From Peribacillus simplex (GTDB lineage: Bacteria; Bacillota; Bacilli; Bacillales; DSM-1321), in the NCBI RefSeq assembly GCF_001578185.1, contig NZ_CP011008.1, positions 5,236,001 to 5,300,000 of the forward strand: a stretch of DNA of 64,000 bases, in the 5' to 3' direction. The position numbers and the translations under genes were made by a program. Positions 26,151-36,046 of this stretch are shown here, piece after piece. The stretch's first letter is position 1, and every line of letters starts with the position of its first letter. The notes beneath the pieces are model-generated. The model made no database searches. It saw nothing but the letters and a program-made list of their open reading frames with translations, and was not told where the DNA came from.

Positions 26151-26649
26151 TTTCCCAACTGCCCTTCTTCTATTTTGCTATATTATACTTCACTTCATAG
26201 GCAAAATTAAAGTCAGTCAACAAATTCGATTTTGTTTGCAGACAATACGAAGCTTTTTTCGTTATCCTCACAGTTTTATCTCATTTCCTTTCATTTCATT
26301 TCAATAGAAACGGTTTTCAACCATTTTTCTCTTTCGATAGGGATTAAACCTTCATCCTGAATTGTTCTATATTCATTTCTAGAGTTGAATCTAGTCGAAA
26401 TCTCTTACCCTATTAAATAATTATTGTCATTTTTTCAGGAAATTACCGGTAATTTAGGAGGAAATGAAGGCAATGGCCGAGAACCTTTAAGAAGTGCATA
26501 GTGAAGGGATTCATGAATGAAATGTCAGCATGATCTGGGCACCCTTTTTTATTTCAGTTTTATTTTCCCTAGTGAATGAGGTTATTTCACTACCTCATAA
26601 GGGTATAGACCATTCTATTAGTTTTTTCAAAGGGGGAAATGAAATTATC
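26151..26649. other. Long intergenic leader before the amino-acid ABC operon
   Basis: 499 bp between purU and the binding-protein gene. It holds a perfect 16-bp palindrome (26440-26455), a short open frame with AGGAGG just upstream (ATGAAGGCAATGGCC, ending TAA at about 26491), and two mutually exclusive stems near 26572-26599. No known riboswitch or T-box signature is seen, and no clear terminator. Confidence 0.5.
26440..26455. promoter_or_regulatory. Perfect 16-bp palindrome, possible operator
   Basis: AAATTACCGGTAATTT reads identically on both strands and lies about 195 bp upstream of the amino-acid ABC operon. The regulator is not identified. Confidence 0.4.
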
Positions 26650-27429
26650 ATGAAATCATCAGTTACATTCATGCTATCCATTCTGGTTATTCTTGGTCTT
26701 CTGTCCGGCTGTGCTGAAAAAGACCAGCTAGAGGATGGGAGTAAGCTGATCAATAAGGAACAGTTTGTATTCGCTGCCTCAGGCGAATTCAAGCCATTCA
26801 GTTATGTCAATGATGACATGACCGTAACAGGATTCGATATTGAAGTTGGCGATGCAATAGCCAAAGAACTCGGCCTAGAGCCAGTACCTAAACGGATAAA
26901 ATTCAAAGGTATAGTAGAAGGTGTCAAAACCGGTCGGGCAGATGCCGCGGTTGCCAGTCATACAATTAATGAACAACGAAGTAAACATGTTGCCTTCTCC
27001 ACCCCTTATTACTACTCAGGTCCTCAAATTTTCGTCCGCTCAGATAGCGATATTAAAACGGTCGAAGATTTAAAGGGAAAGGAAGTTGCGGCTTCTAAAG
27101 GCTCCACTTACGCAACCACAGCCGAAAAGTATACAACCAATGTAAAAACCTATGATAGTGATATCACCGCCCTGAAAGCATTGAGCGGAGGACGTCATGA
27201 TGCCGTCATCACCGACTTTGTAACCGGCAAGGAAGCGACCAAGGAAGGTTTCGACATCAAAGGACGACAATTGATAGAACGAAGCGAGCAGGCCATCGTA
27301 CTGCCTAACGACAACCCACAGCTGCTTGCACGCATCAACGAAGCACTTGAAAACCTCCGGGAAGATGGAACTCTTGCGAAAATCAGTAAAAAGTACTTTG
27401 GTGAGGATATCACAACTAAGCCTGAATAA
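26650..27429 (+). CDS. Amino-acid ABC transporter substrate-binding lipoprotein
   Basis: 259-residue SBP_bac_3 family protein. The signal ends with the lipobox LSGC near residue 21, so it is probably a membrane-anchored receptor. The core shows FVFAASGEFKPFSYVNDDMTVTGFDIEVGDAIAKELG, the family opening, then GRADAAVASHTINEQRSKHVAFSTPYYYSG and the end-piece INEALENLREDGTLAKISKKYFG. It delivers polar amino acids, possibly arginine, cystine or glutamine, to the permease encoded 26 nt downstream. The ATG at 26650 gives a normal signal peptide; a longer frame starting at 26530 would bury it behind 40 unlikely residues. Confidence 0.9.
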   Translation: MKSSVTFMLSILVILGLLSGCAEKDQLEDGSKLINKEQFVFAASGEFKPFSYVNDDMTVTGFDIEVGDAIAKELGLEPVPKRIKFKGIVEGVKTGRADAAVASHTINEQRSKHVAFSTPYYYSGPQIFVRSDSDIKTVEDLKGKEVAASKGSTYATTAEKYTTNVKTYDSDITALKALSGGRHDAVITDFVTGKEATKEGFDIKGRQLIERSEQAIVLPNDNPQLLARINEALENLREDGTLAKISKKYFGEDITTKPE

Positions 27430-27455
27430 AGATTGATAGAAAGGGAGTCATTACA

Positions 27456-28121
27456 TTGCCAAGTTTCTCACATTTTTTTGATACATTATTTAGCTCCTCG
27501 GACGTATTCATCCGAGCCATGCTCCTAACATTGGAACTGACGGTAGTCTCCATATTGGTGGGAATCATCATTGGGCTGTTATTTGCACTTTTAAAAATAT
27601 CAAATATAAAAATTCTTGCATGGATTTCAGATACATATGTATTCCTGGTACGGGGTACACCGCTTATCGTACAGATTTTCATACTCTATTTCGGTATCAG
27701 CAATCTCTTCTTACTACCGGACTTCTGGGCGGCGTCACTTGCCCTGGCCTTCCATAATGGAGCTTATATCTCTGAAATTTTACGTGGTACGATCCAATCC
27801 ATCGACAAAGGCCAAATGGAGGCCGGACGCTCCCTTGGCATGAGCAATTCGCTCACATTAAGAAGAATCATCTTACCTCAAGCCTTCCGTCGTGCATTGC
27901 CGCCGCTAGGCAACCAATTCATCATCGGTCTGAAGGATTCATCACTGGCAGCCTTCATATCCATGAATGAGCTGTTTAACGTAGCCACTACGTTAGGTTC
28001 CAACAATTTCGATGAAATGACTTATTTATTGATTGTAGCGGTCTACTACTTGATTCTAGTGGCATTCCTGACCATTATCGTCAATTTATTCGAAAAGAAA
28101 CTGTCCATTAGTGATCGATAG
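27456..28121 (+). CDS. Amino-acid ABC transporter permease (HisM/ArtQ type)
   Basis: 221 residues with five or so membrane helices. The family signature runs from [19 protein letters not shown] through [54 protein letters not shown], which includes the EAA loop that docks the ATPase. It starts with TTG preceded by AAAGGGAG. It sits between its receptor and ATPase genes and probably forms a homodimer. Confidence 0.93.
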   Translation: MPSFSHFFDTLFSSSDVFIRAMLLTLELTVVSILVGIIIGLLFALLKISNIKILAWISDTYVFLVRGTPLIVQIFILYFGISNLFLLPDFWAASLALAFHNGAYISEILRGTIQSIDKGQMEAGRSLGMSNSLTLRRIILPQAFRRALPPLGNQFIIGLKDSSLAAFISMNELFNVATTLGSNNFDEMTYLLIVAVYYLILVAFLTIIVNLFEKKLSISDR

Positions 28122-28132
28122 GGGGAATTGAA

Positions 28133-28873
28133 ATGGAACAAAAAGAAATGATTCGCATTAGGAATTTAAATAAATCTTATGGAAACCTACATGTACTCAA
28201 AGATATCGATATGAAGGTGTTGGATAGCGATGTTGTCTGTCTGATCGGACCAAGCGGTTCCGGAAAAAGCACACTTCTCCGCTGCTTGAATTATTTGGAG
28301 AAGAAGGACAGCGGGCAAATCCTTATTGAAGGAACGGAAATCAAACCTGGTACACATGATATTAATAAAATCCGCGAGAAAGTCGGAATGGTTTTTCAGC
28401 ATTTCTATCTCTTCCCGCATATGACCGTACTTGAAAATGTCATCGAAGCACCGACTCACGTCAAAAAGATCCCTAAGGCCCAGGCTATTGAAGAAGCAAA
28501 AGCATTGCTTGCCAAAGTCGGTTTATCAGATAAAGCGGATGTTTATCCAAGCAAGCTCTCAGGTGGTCAGAAACAGCGTGTTGCCATAGCCCGCGCCCTT
28601 GCCATGAAACCTGATATCCTACTCTTTGATGAGCCCACCTCCGCTCTGGATCCCGAACTTGTCGGGGAGGTTCTTGCTACGATGAAGGAACTTGCCTTGG
28701 AAGGGATGACAATGGTAGTCGTTACACATGAAATGAGCTTTGCACGTGAAGTTGGGGATTGGATTGTCTTCATGCATAATGGACGGGTTGTCGAAAGCGG
28801 CCCGCCAAAAGAATTCTTCACCAATCCAAAAGAAGAGCGTACAAAAGAATTCCTGCAAACGACAGTCTTTTGA
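28133..28873 (+). CDS. Amino-acid ABC transporter ATP-binding protein (GlnQ type)
   Basis: 246 residues: Walker [10 protein letters not shown] near 38-46, Q-loop [18 protein letters not shown], signature [16 protein letters not shown], Walker [17 protein letters not shown] and the H-loop [15 protein letters not shown]. High similarity to polar amino-acid importers. Last gene of the three-gene importer, 11 nt after the permease, followed by a terminator. Confidence 0.95.
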   Translation: MEQKEMIRIRNLNKSYGNLHVLKDIDMKVLDSDVVCLIGPSGSGKSTLLRCLNYLEKKDSGQILIEGTEIKPGTHDINKIREKVGMVFQHFYLFPHMTVLENVIEAPTHVKKIPKAQAIEEAKALLAKVGLSDKADVYPSKLSGGQKQRVAIARALAMKPDILLFDEPTSALDPELVGEVLATMKELALEGMTMVVVTHEMSFAREVGDWIVFMHNGRVVESGPPKEFFTNPKEERTKEFLQTTVF

Positions 28874-28935
28874 TTTGGCGGGAAGAATTCGTCCTTCACT
28901 GCCGATAATCCGGCCTTGAGCCCGGACATCATTAT

Positions 28936-28971
28936 AAGCAGTACAGGCGTGAATTCCTGTATTGCTTATTT
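28936..28971 (+). terminator. Terminator of the amino-acid ABC operon
   Basis: 12-bp stem AAGCAGTACAGG / CCTGTATTGCTT (one G-U pair), 8-nt loop, tail ATTTT. The rest of the 28874-29207 gap holds no other feature I can support except the region upstream of glnS, where no T-box motif is seen. Confidence 0.75.
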
Positions 28972-29207
28972 TGCATGTAAAACCCGTTCATTTTTTCTTT
29001 ATTTGCCAGTTAGCTAGTTCTTCATTTATATGATTGAAATTTCAGGGATATTTTCAATCTGACTGTACAAAATATATACTTGATGAATTGTTTCAGAACA
29101 TATCCCAAAACCCTGATTCCGGCTCGAACATGGAAAAATATCTGTATTTATGGTATATATACAGGTAAAATTAAAAGAAGTATATAAATGAAAGAGGTCG
29201 AATTCAG

Positions 29208-30860
29208 TTGGAAAATAACTCTTCGAATTTTATTAAAAATATTATAAAAGATGATCTAGAGTCCGGAAAACATGATCATGTCATCACCCGCTTCCCTCCT
29301 GAGCCTAATGGATATTTACATATCGGGCACGCCAAATCAATTATTTTGAATTTTGGGGTGGCTGATGATTTCAATGGGAAAACAAACCTTCGTTTCGATG
29401 ATACGAATCCATTGAAAGAAGATATCGAGTATGTCAACTCCATTAAGGAAGATGTAAAATGGCTCGGCTACGACTGGGATAACCTTTTCTTCGCTTCCGA
29501 CTATTTTGATGAAATGTATAAGAGAGCTGTGCTGCTCATCAATAAAGGAATGGCATATGTGGACGACCTTAATGCCGACCAAATCCGTGAATATCGCGGA
29601 ACGCTGACCGAGCCAGGGAAAGATAGCCCCTACCGCAATAGAACCGTAGAGGAAAACCTTGAACTATTTGAAAAGATGCGCAGCGGCGAATTCGGGAACG
29701 GTGCAAAAGTATTGCGTGCAAAAATCGATATGAGCTCACCTAACATTAACCTGCGCGATCCCGTTATATACCGTATCTCCCATACCGAACACCATAATAC
29801 CGGCAACAAATGGTGCATCTATCCGATGTATGCCTTTGCCCACCCTATTGAAGATGCTATCGAGGGAGTCACCCACTCCATTTGTACGCTTGAGTTCGAA
29901 GATCAACGCCCCCTTTATGACTGGATCGTTGAAAATTGTGAAATGGACAGCAAACCAAAACAATATGAATTTGGCCGTCTTAACCTGACTAATACAGTAA
30001 TGAGCAAGCGAAAACTGAAGCAGCTCGTGGATGAGAGCTTCGTGGACGGCTGGGACGACCCACGGATGCCTACCGTTTCGGGATTACGAAGACGCGGGTA
30101 TACACCCGAAGCGATTCGTGCATTTTGCCAAGAGATAGGTGTCGCAAAAACAAGCGGTGTTGTAGACTCTCAAATGCTCGATCATTTCGTGAGGGAAGAC
30201 TTAAAGCTGAAGGCTCCGCGAACCATGGCTATTCTAAACCCGCTTAAAGTGGTCATCACCAACTACCCGGAAGGTGAGATTGAATGGCTTGATGCTGAGG
30301 TCAATCCGGAAGTTCCGGAAATGGGCACACGGCAAATCCCATTTTCACGTGAAATATATATCGAACAGGACGATTTCATGGAAAACCCGCCGAAAAAGTA
30401 TTTCCGTCTTTTCCCGGGCAATGAAGTCCGTTTAAAACATGCTTATTTCATTAAATGTGAAGAAGTGATAAAAGACGAAGACGGTAACGTCATTGAGCTT
30501 CGCTGCACATACGACATTGAAACGAAAAGCGGATCTGGCTTCACTGGCCGTAAAGTTAAAGGTACATTGCACTGGGTCGAAGCTACACAGGCCGTTTCAG
30601 CAGAATTCCGCAACTATCAGCCTTTAATATTGGATAAGGAAAATGCAGATGAAGAAGAAAAATCATTCTTGGAGCGGGTAAACCCTGATTCCGTAGAAAT
30701 TTTACAAGGCTTTGTGGAGCCTAACATGAAAGATGTTAAGCCTCAGGATAAATTCCAATTCTTCAGGCATGGGTATTACAATGTTGATTCAAAACTCACT
30801 TCGCCCGGCCAATTGGTCTTCAACCAAATTGTTGGTTTGAAAAGTTCCTTCAAGTTATAG
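29208..30860 (+). CDS. glnS: Glutamine--tRNA ligase
   Basis: 550-residue class I aminoacyl-tRNA synthetase that charges tRNA-Gln directly. The HIGH motif is in [15 protein letters not shown] (HIGH at 38-41) and the KMSKS equivalent is VMSKRKL (MSKRK at 265-269). [30 protein letters not shown] and the glutamine-type anticodon-binding C-terminal domain with YFIKCEEV are further marks of GlnRS, not GluRS. It starts at TTG with GAGGTCG upstream. Most Bacilli lack this enzyme and use GatCAB transamidation, so horizontal acquisition is likely. No T-box lies upstream. Confidence 0.95.
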   Translation: MENNSSNFIKNIIKDDLESGKHDHVITRFPPEPNGYLHIGHAKSIILNFGVADDFNGKTNLRFDDTNPLKEDIEYVNSIKEDVKWLGYDWDNLFFASDYFDEMYKRAVLLINKGMAYVDDLNADQIREYRGTLTEPGKDSPYRNRTVEENLELFEKMRSGEFGNGAKVLRAKIDMSSPNINLRDPVIYRISHTEHHNTGNKWCIYPMYAFAHPIEDAIEGVTHSICTLEFEDQRPLYDWIVENCEMDSKPKQYEFGRLNLTNTVMSKRKLKQLVDESFVDGWDDPRMPTVSGLRRRGYTPEAIRAFCQEIGVAKTSGVVDSQMLDHFVREDLKLKAPRTMAILNPLKVVITNYPEGEIEWLDAEVNPEVPEMGTRQIPFSREIYIEQDDFMENPPKKYFRLFPGNEVRLKHAYFIKCEEVIKDEDGNVIELRCTYDIETKSGSGFTGRKVKGTLHWVEATQAVSAEFRNYQPLILDKENADEEEKSFLERVNPDSVEILQGFVEPNMKDVKPQDKFQFFRHGYYNVDSKLTSPGQLVFNQIVGLKSSFKL

Positions 30861-30869
30861 AGTCACTGA

Positions 30870-30908
30870 AAAGAACCAGATTCCTAGCGGGATCTGGTTC
30901 TTTTCATT
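30870..30908 (+). terminator. Terminator of glnS
   Basis: 13-bp stem AAAAGAACCAGAT / ATCTGGTTCTTTT with a 10-nt loop, ending in T-rich sequence 10 nt after the stop. Confidence 0.8.
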
Positions 30909-30924
30909 CTCTGCACCCCTATAT

Positions 30925-31278
30925 CATTTTCTCTCGTAAAGTTTGATGCCTTGCTTGGAAAGGGCCTGTTTAAGAGTACTATGTGTCGAAACTTGACTAA
31001 AATCAAGTCCTAACTGAATCGATGTCTGGGCTACATCAGGACGAATACCGGAAATGGTCGATTCAATGCCCAACAGGCAGGGTACTTATCAATTGAAAAA
31101 TCTGATGGGCAACCATCGTGTCTAAAAGGGAAACTCCGATAAATTGATGAATAAGTTCTTGATGGTCAATGCATTCTGTTTCCTAGAAGCTTCTCAATTT
31201 CCACATTGGAATCTGCTGAATAGATGGATCCAACTTAGAAGAGTTATCAAGGATGCATCGATATAAATTTTCATCCAC
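30925..31278 (-). pseudogene. Remnant of an RsbR-type stressosome protein
   Basis: Minus-strand fragments in different frames spell an RsbR paralogue. They read VDENLYRCILDNSSKL, then GSIYSADSNVEIEKLL, then HQELIHQFIGVSLLDTMVAHQIF, and finally GIRPDVAQTSIQLGLDFSQ with STLKQALSKQGIKLY before TGA. The last two are the STAS domain with the conserved DT and GIRP-x-A-x-T segments phosphorylated by RsbT in intact proteins. At least two frameshifts and a large internal deletion between the N-terminal domain and STAS domain are present, so no functional protein can be made. Confidence 0.75.
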
Positions 31279-31307
31279 TTTATCCAGCTGTGTTCCCCTA
31301 CAACTAG

Positions 31308-32267
31308 TTAGTTCATTTTAAAAAGTAATAATAAGTCTGCATATCCCTCTCTCTCCATTTCATTTCTAGGAATGAATCGAAGGGCCGCAGAGTTTATGCA
31401 ATATCTCGTGCCTTTAGGATTGGGGCCATCAGGAAAAACATGTCCAAGGTGCGAATCGGCGTCCCTGCTGCGCACCTCGGTCCGGGTCATTCGGTGGCTG
31501 AGATCCATTTTTTCATTGACACTTGCCGACATGATAGGCTTCTTGAAACTCGGCCACCCACAACCGCTATCATACTTATCACGTGAACTGAATAGGGGCT
31601 CCCCAGAAACGACATCTACATAAATGCCTTCTACAAAGTGATCCCAATAAGCATTATCGAAAGGAGGCTCCGTGCCATTTTCCTGGGTTACATGGAACTG
31701 ACGCTCGGTTAAGGTCTTCCTAAGATGCGCATTATCCTTAGGCCAATTTTCCTTAATGAAAGCATCCCGTCCCGAGCCCTTACGATACAATGCATAGCGA
31801 AATTGATTTTTTCGATGGAATTCTTGATGGTATTCCTCTGCTGCGTAAAATTTCCCCGAGGGTAAAATACCCGTAACGATAGGTTTCTTAAACCGTCCGC
31901 TCATCATTAAAGCTTCCTTGGATTGCTCTGCTTCCTGTTTCTGACGTTCATTAAGATAGAAAATGGCTGCCTTGTATTGCTCTCCCCTATCCGAGAACTG
32001 GCCACCGTCATCCGTTGGATCGATTTGGTGCCAAAATATCTCTAATAACGCTTTATAAGAAATGATTGATGGATCGAATTCCACTTGAACCGCTTCAACA
32101 TGATCAGTCGAACCGGTAATCACTTGTTTGTAACTAGGCGCGGTAAAACTACCGCCCGTATAACCCGATGTCACGCTAATGATTCCATCCATTTCATCAA
32201 AGGGAGCAACCATGCACCAAAAACAGCCTCCTGCAAAGATAGCTGTTTCTTTCTCATTCATCGTCAT
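31308..32267 (-). CDS. msrAB: Bifunctional peptide methionine sulfoxide reductase MsrA/MsrB
   Basis: 319-residue fusion repairing both methionine sulfoxide epimers in proteins. The MsrA half starts near residue 8, with the catalytic cysteine in [14 protein letters not shown] (GCFWC at 14-18), followed by GYTGG and [22 protein letters not shown]. The MsrB half begins near 190 with [38 protein letters not shown] and a catalytic Cys at about 290 in [13 protein letters not shown]. The zinc CxxC pairs of some MsrB proteins are absent. The ATG at 32267 is chosen for AAAGGGGAG upstream. It is monocistronic. Confidence 0.93.
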   Translation of the reverse strand: MTMNEKETAIFAGGCFWCMVAPFDEMDGIISVTSGYTGGSFTAPSYKQVITGSTDHVEAVQVEFDPSIISYKALLEIFWHQIDPTDDGGQFSDRGEQYKAAIFYLNERQKQEAEQSKEALMMSGRFKKPIVTGILPSGKFYAAEEYHQEFHRKNQFRYALYRKGSGRDAFIKENWPKDNAHLRKTLTERQFHVTQENGTEPPFDNAYWDHFVEGIYVDVVSGEPLFSSRDKYDSGCGWPSFKKPIMSASVNEKMDLSHRMTRTEVRSRDADSHLGHVFPDGPNPKGTRYCINSAALRFIPRNEMEREGYADLLLLFKMN

Positions 32268-32370
32268 CCTCAACTCCCCTTTCATGGCTAGTGATTTCAT
32301 GTATTATATACCAGCAAGCCAAATACCTTCAAATTCAAAACAATAGATTTCTTTATCTTTGCTGAACAGA

Positions 32371-32410
32371 TAAAAAAGAGGCACTTAGGAGTAAACCCCA
32401 GTACCTCTTA
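32371..32410 (-). terminator. Terminator of the nupC-like gene
   Basis: Minus-strand stem AGAGGTACT / AAGTGCCTCT with G-U pairing, exit tail TTTTTTA, about 45 nt after the stop codon. Confidence 0.7.
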
Positions 32411-32454
32411 TGTTATATCCACTTGCATATCATTAAACTGAACATTATGGTTTC

Positions 32455-33639
32455 TTAAAGTATTACACTTACGATGATCGCTGAAAGGATGCTGACAAGA
32501 GTCGCACCGTATAGCAGCTTCAAGCCGAAACGAGCCACAACATTTCCCTGTTTTTCATGCAGGCCTTTGACCGCACCAGCAATGATTCCAATAGATGAAA
32601 AATTAGCGAATGAAACCAAGAAAACCGAAACGATCCCTATCGTCCTATCGCTCAATGCCGATGATGCATCCCCTAAGCTCAGCATGGCAACGAATTCATT
32701 CGTCACTAGCTTCGTCGCCATGATTCCGCCTGCAGTAACGGTTTCTGAAATCGGTACACCCATGATAAAGGCAAACGGTGCAAAGATATACCCCAGGATT
32801 TCTTGGAAGCTGATGCCGAGGATCATATCGAATAAGCTGTTGATTCCTGCAATTAATGCCACGAAACCAATTAACATCGCTGCAACAGTGATAGCAACCT
32901 TAAATCCATCCATGATATATTCCCCAAGCATTTCGAAGAAAGACTGCTTCTCTGCGCCTACTTCAACTGGGAGAATATCATCTTCATCCGTTACCGTATA
33001 AGGGTTAATAATGGATGCAATGATAAATCCACCAAACATGTTAATAACAATAGCCGTCACAACATACTTTGGTTCAATCATGGTCATATAAGCACCGACT
33101 ATCGACATCGATACGGTTGACATGGCTGACGCACAAAGCGTATACATGCGTGATGGAGGAATGGCACCGAGTTGTTTTTTCAAGGTGATGAAAACCTCGG
33201 ATTGGCCGACTATTGCTGATGCGACAGCATTGTAAGATTCCAATTTACCCATTCCATTCACCTTACTCAGCAGGAATCCAATCCACTTCATGATGAAGGG
33301 AAGGATCTTGAAGTGCTGTAAAATCCCGATTAATGCTGAGATGAATACGATAGGTAGAAGGACATTTAAAAAGAAGGGTGATGCTCCTTTGTTTACAATC
33401 CCGCCAAATACAAAGGTGACCCCTTCATTTGCCCATTCCAAAAGTCTTCCGAAACCATTGGCAATCGAATTGATGATCACTAAACCGAACTTCGTATTTA
33501 ATAATAAATAAGTTAAAATAAGCTGAATGATCACCATCAGTATGATCGGTTTAATTTTAACTTTCTTGCGGTCACTACTCACTAAAATAGCTAGTCCAAA
33601 AACAATAAGCAGTCCTAAAATTGCTATCAGAAATTTCAT
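32455..33639 (-). CDS. nupC: Concentrative nucleoside transporter (NupC family)
   Basis: 394-residue cation-coupled nucleoside permease (CNT family), essentially the same length as B. subtilis NupC. Visible CNT blocks are [102 protein letters not shown] and [25 protein letters not shown] sequence near residue 310. Other CNT paralogues exist in Bacillus, so the exact member is not certain. It is monocistronic; a possible CcpA site lies upstream. Confidence 0.85.
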   Translation of the reverse strand: MKFLIAILGLLIVFGLAILVSSDRKKVKIKPIILMVIIQLILTYLLLNTKFGLVIINSIANGFGRLLEWANEGVTFVFGGIVNKGASPFFLNVLLPIVFISALIGILQHFKILPFIMKWIGFLLSKVNGMGKLESYNAVASAIVGQSEVFITLKKQLGAIPPSRMYTLCASAMSTVSMSIVGAYMTMIEPKYVVTAIVINMFGGFIIASIINPYTVTDEDDILPVEVGAEKQSFFEMLGEYIMDGFKVAITVAAMLIGFVALIAGINSLFDMILGISFQEILGYIFAPFAFIMGVPISETVTAGGIMATKLVTNEFVAMLSLGDASSALSDRTIGIVSVFLVSFANFSSIGIIAGAVKGLHEKQGNVVARFGLKLLYGATLVSILSAIIVSVIL

Positions 33640-33704
33640 ATTCTGCCTCCACTAAGGTGAATTTAATGATCGTGCATTATTAGTAGGGTACCCTCAAAAA
33701 TTTT

Positions 33705-33719
33705 ATGCAAACGTTTTCT
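33705..33719 (-). promoter_or_regulatory. Candidate catabolite-responsive element (cre) upstream of nupC
   Basis: Minus-strand AGAAAACGTTTGCAT matches the WTGNAARCGNWWWCA pattern with one mismatch in the left half. It lies about 65 bp upstream of the nupC start, where CcpA could repress. Confidence 0.35.
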
Positions 33720-33785
33720 CTTTTATCCAAAATACTTGTACGTACCTCTCTAGAAGTTTATATTAAACTAATATTTTTTCAAGTG

Positions 33786-33818
33786 CAATTGTTATCTCAC
33801 TTTTTAAAATAACAATTG
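33786..33818. repeat. Perfect 10-bp inverted repeat upstream of nupC
   Basis: CAATTGTTAT and ATAACAATTG are separated by 13 bp. No T-run follows on either strand, so it looks more like an operator than a terminator. Confidence 0.5.
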
Positions 33819-33843
33819 ATTACAATAATGGGTTTTTCCTGAA

Positions 33844-33874
33844 ATAAAAAGAAGGTTCCCTTAAGGAACCTTCT
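33844..33874 (-). terminator. Terminator of the two-component operon
   Basis: Perfect 10-bp stem AGAAGGTTCC / GGAACCTTCT with a 5-nt loop, minus-strand exit TTTTTATTT. Confidence 0.8.
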
Positions 33875-34017
33875 CTTATATTATCCCATAGCTTGCCTTG
33901 AAACATGTTTCTATGAGGAGGATTGCTTTTTAGACTTCAGTTTTTTTGGACATTAACGATGTATGTGAACGGCAGCAGCAACGAACCCATGAATGGTCAA
34001 GCGATTGGATGGCATAA

Positions 34018-35256
34018 TTAACTTTTCTTTTGATTTCTCGGAAAAGTGATTTCAAAACGGGTTCGTTCATTTTGTTCACTAGTAACCTTGATCGTCCCTT
34101 GATGTGTGTTAACAATCCATTTGGCAATAGATAGGCCTAAACCGGAGCCTTCATTTGCTGAACGGGATTGCTCCACTTGATAAAAACGGTTAAAAATCAA
34201 GGGGATTTCTTCCTGTGGGATGCCTTCTCCATTATCCTCTACAGAAAGAATGATGGATGAAGCATTCTTGATGCAGGAAAGGGAAATCTCCCCGCCTTCC
34301 TCCGTGAACTTCATGGCATTATCCACCAAAATCACCAATAGCTGATGAATTCTCTCTTTATCCCCATGAAACACCACCTGTTCGGGGGCATGGCTAATTA
34401 TTGATTTTTCTTGAAAAGAAGCTATATCAGTATACTGTTCAACTATGTCCATAAGTAAGTCATCAAGGAAAAAGTTCGATTTCTTAACCTCTATTTGATT
34501 CGAATCCGTTCTAGTCAAGGTCAAAAGTCCGTTAACAAGCTTATTCAAACGTCGGACTTCTTTCGAAATGATGGATATATCAACGGCTTTTTCCTCGATT
34601 GTCGCGTTCGGTGATTGAAATAGCAAATCAGCCCGCGATTGAATGACAGCAAGTGGCGTTCGAATTTCATGTGAAGCATCCGAGACGAACTGCTGCTGCT
34701 GATCCCAGGATTTCTTGACTGGTATAAGGGCCCGTCCTGCAAGAAGATAGCCTGCGCCGACCGCCACCAAACTTCCAATTCCCCCACCAACAAACAATAT
34801 GAGCAGCAAGCGATCGAGCATTTCTTTTTCTGTATCCACATTTCTGATGAATTGTACGGTCATCTCTCCATATTCCGTATTGACCTTGGTGGAAAGCGCA
34901 CGATACGTCGGTCCATTTACAGATATTTCTTCAATCTCATCAAATCTTTTAGGATAAAATTTCGATTCATTAACCTTAAAGAAATTGTCTTCGCTCAGTC
35001 TTGGCTCAATAATCGTATCATCCGGTCCCCAAACGATGACGCTTGGCCCCGGACCTAATAGAAACTCACCTTGCGGACGTCCGCCTGGCATGCCCCCATT
35101 ATTGAAATCCCTGTGATCCTTTTCAAGTGAATCATTGACATCCCTATAGATCTGATCTTCCGTATAGAAATAAATCGTTCTGCTTAATATGGCTATTAAG
35201 ACAATAAAGACGATAGAATTCAATAATGTTAGTTGAAGCCGTGTTTTTTGGAACAT
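34018..35256 (-). CDS. Sensor histidine kinase
   Basis: 412-residue membrane kinase. An N-terminal helix (LLNSIVFIVLIAILSRTIYFYTE), an extracytoplasmic domain of about 115 residues, and a second helix (LILFVGGGIGSLVAVGAGYLLAG) frame the sensor. The dimerisation helix holds FVSDASHEIRTPLAVIQSRADL with the phosphoacceptor His; the ATPase domain has DNAMKFT (N box), VEDNGEGIPQEEI, RFYQVEQSRS and EGSGLGLSIAKWIV. The partner regulator gene lies 10 nt upstream. The sensor domain is not recognised. Next to it is a broken ABC efflux operon that was probably its target. Confidence 0.93.
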   Translation of the reverse strand: MFQKTRLQLTLLNSIVFIVLIAILSRTIYFYTEDQIYRDVNDSLEKDHRDFNNGGMPGGRPQGEFLLGPGPSVIVWGPDDTIIEPRLSEDNFFKVNESKFYPKRFDEIEEISVNGPTYRALSTKVNTEYGEMTVQFIRNVDTEKEMLDRLLLILFVGGGIGSLVAVGAGYLLAGRALIPVKKSWDQQQQFVSDASHEIRTPLAVIQSRADLLFQSPNATIEEKAVDISIISKEVRRLNKLVNGLLTLTRTDSNQIEVKKSNFFLDDLLMDIVEQYTDIASFQEKSIISHAPEQVVFHGDKERIHQLLVILVDNAMKFTEEGGEISLSCIKNASSIILSVEDNGEGIPQEEIPLIFNRFYQVEQSRSANEGSGLGLSIAKWIVNTHQGTIKVTSEQNERTRFEITFPRNQKKS

Positions 35257-35266
35257 AATGATCCCC

Positions 35267-35938
35267 TTATGGTTGTTTTAGCATATAACCAATACCCCGA
35301 ACGGTTTGAATATCCTTATGATAATTGAAAGGTTCCAACTTTTTTCTTAAATGATGGATGTACACTTCAACAATGGCAATCGTCGTATCTGAATCAAATC
35401 CCCAAATGCGGTCAAAAATCTGCTCACGGGTCAATATTTTCCCATTATTTTGAATTAGATACTCCAGTAATTCAAACTGCTTCAAGGTCATTTTAATGAT
35501 CTTTCCATCAACCAAAATATCCTTTTCTTTTTCCAACAGTTCAATTCCACGGTATTTCACATGCTGCGCAAGCGATATAATGCCACTCCTTCGAAGCAGG
35601 GCACGAATCCTGGCCTTAAGTTCCGGTGCCTGAAATGGCTTGACCAAATAATCATCGCCACCCATCTCCAAGCCTCTGACACGGTCCTCAAGCGCATCTT
35701 TTGCCGTCAAAAACAAGACGCTTGTATCTATCTTTGCTTCCCTGATTTTCCGTACGATTCCAAATCCATCAATTCCCGGAAGCATTACATCCAAAATGAT
35801 GATATCGTAGATACTTTGCAGAGCCATGAATAGTCCATCTTCCCCATTTTCCGCTGTATCTACTTCATATTCATCAGTCAGGATTTGCCTGATCGATTCT
35901 AATAATGAAACATTATCTTCTACCACCAAAACCTTCAT
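35267..35938 (-). CDS. OmpR-family response regulator
   Basis: 223 residues: receiver domain with acidic pocket VVEDN, phospho-accepting Asp50 in IIILDVMLPGIDGFG, conserved T in LFLTAKD and K in YLVKPFQAPEL. The C-terminal winged-helix DNA-binding domain includes MTLKQFELLEYLIQNNGKILTREQIFDRIWG and VYIHHLRKKLE...VRGIGYML. It is the first gene of the two-gene operon with the kinase. The target genes are not shown, but the adjacent efflux remnants are a plausible former regulon. Confidence 0.95.
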   Translation of the reverse strand: MKVLVVEDNVSLLESIRQILTDEYEVDTAENGEDGLFMALQSIYDIIILDVMLPGIDGFGIVRKIREAKIDTSVLFLTAKDALEDRVRGLEMGGDDYLVKPFQAPELKARIRALLRRSGIISLAQHVKYRGIELLEKEKDILVDGKIIKMTLKQFELLEYLIQNNGKILTREQIFDRIWGFDSDTTIAIVEVYIHHLRKKLEPFNYHKDIQTVRGIGYMLKQP

Positions 35939-36046
35939 CCAGGGTGCCTCCTAACCATTTCAATTATGATATATGTTGATTTTATCCTTTTTCATAGGCA
36001 AAGGAAAGCGGGCTTTTAATCGCCGGCTTTCTCTCAAATTGTATGT

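Larger units (their letters stand above)
33640..34017. other. Intergenic region between nupC and the histidine kinase
   Basis: 378 bp. It contains a cre-like sequence (33705-33719), an inverted repeat (33786-33818) and the terminator of the two-component operon. The open frame at its right end on the minus strand merely overlaps the kinase C-terminus and is not supported. Confidence 0.6.

Noticed and set aside
28874..29207. T-box leader for glnS
   Set aside because: No TGGNACCGCG-like T-box sequence or specifier hairpin is visible, and the only terminator there belongs to the preceding operon.
32474..33001. 175-codon plus-strand frame opposite nupC
   Set aside because: It is antisense to a strongly supported transporter gene, has no ribosome site and no recognisable domain.
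33930..34127. 65-codon minus-strand frame at the end of the kinase gene
   Set aside because: It overlaps the kinase C-terminus in another frame, and the downstream part has no coding signs.
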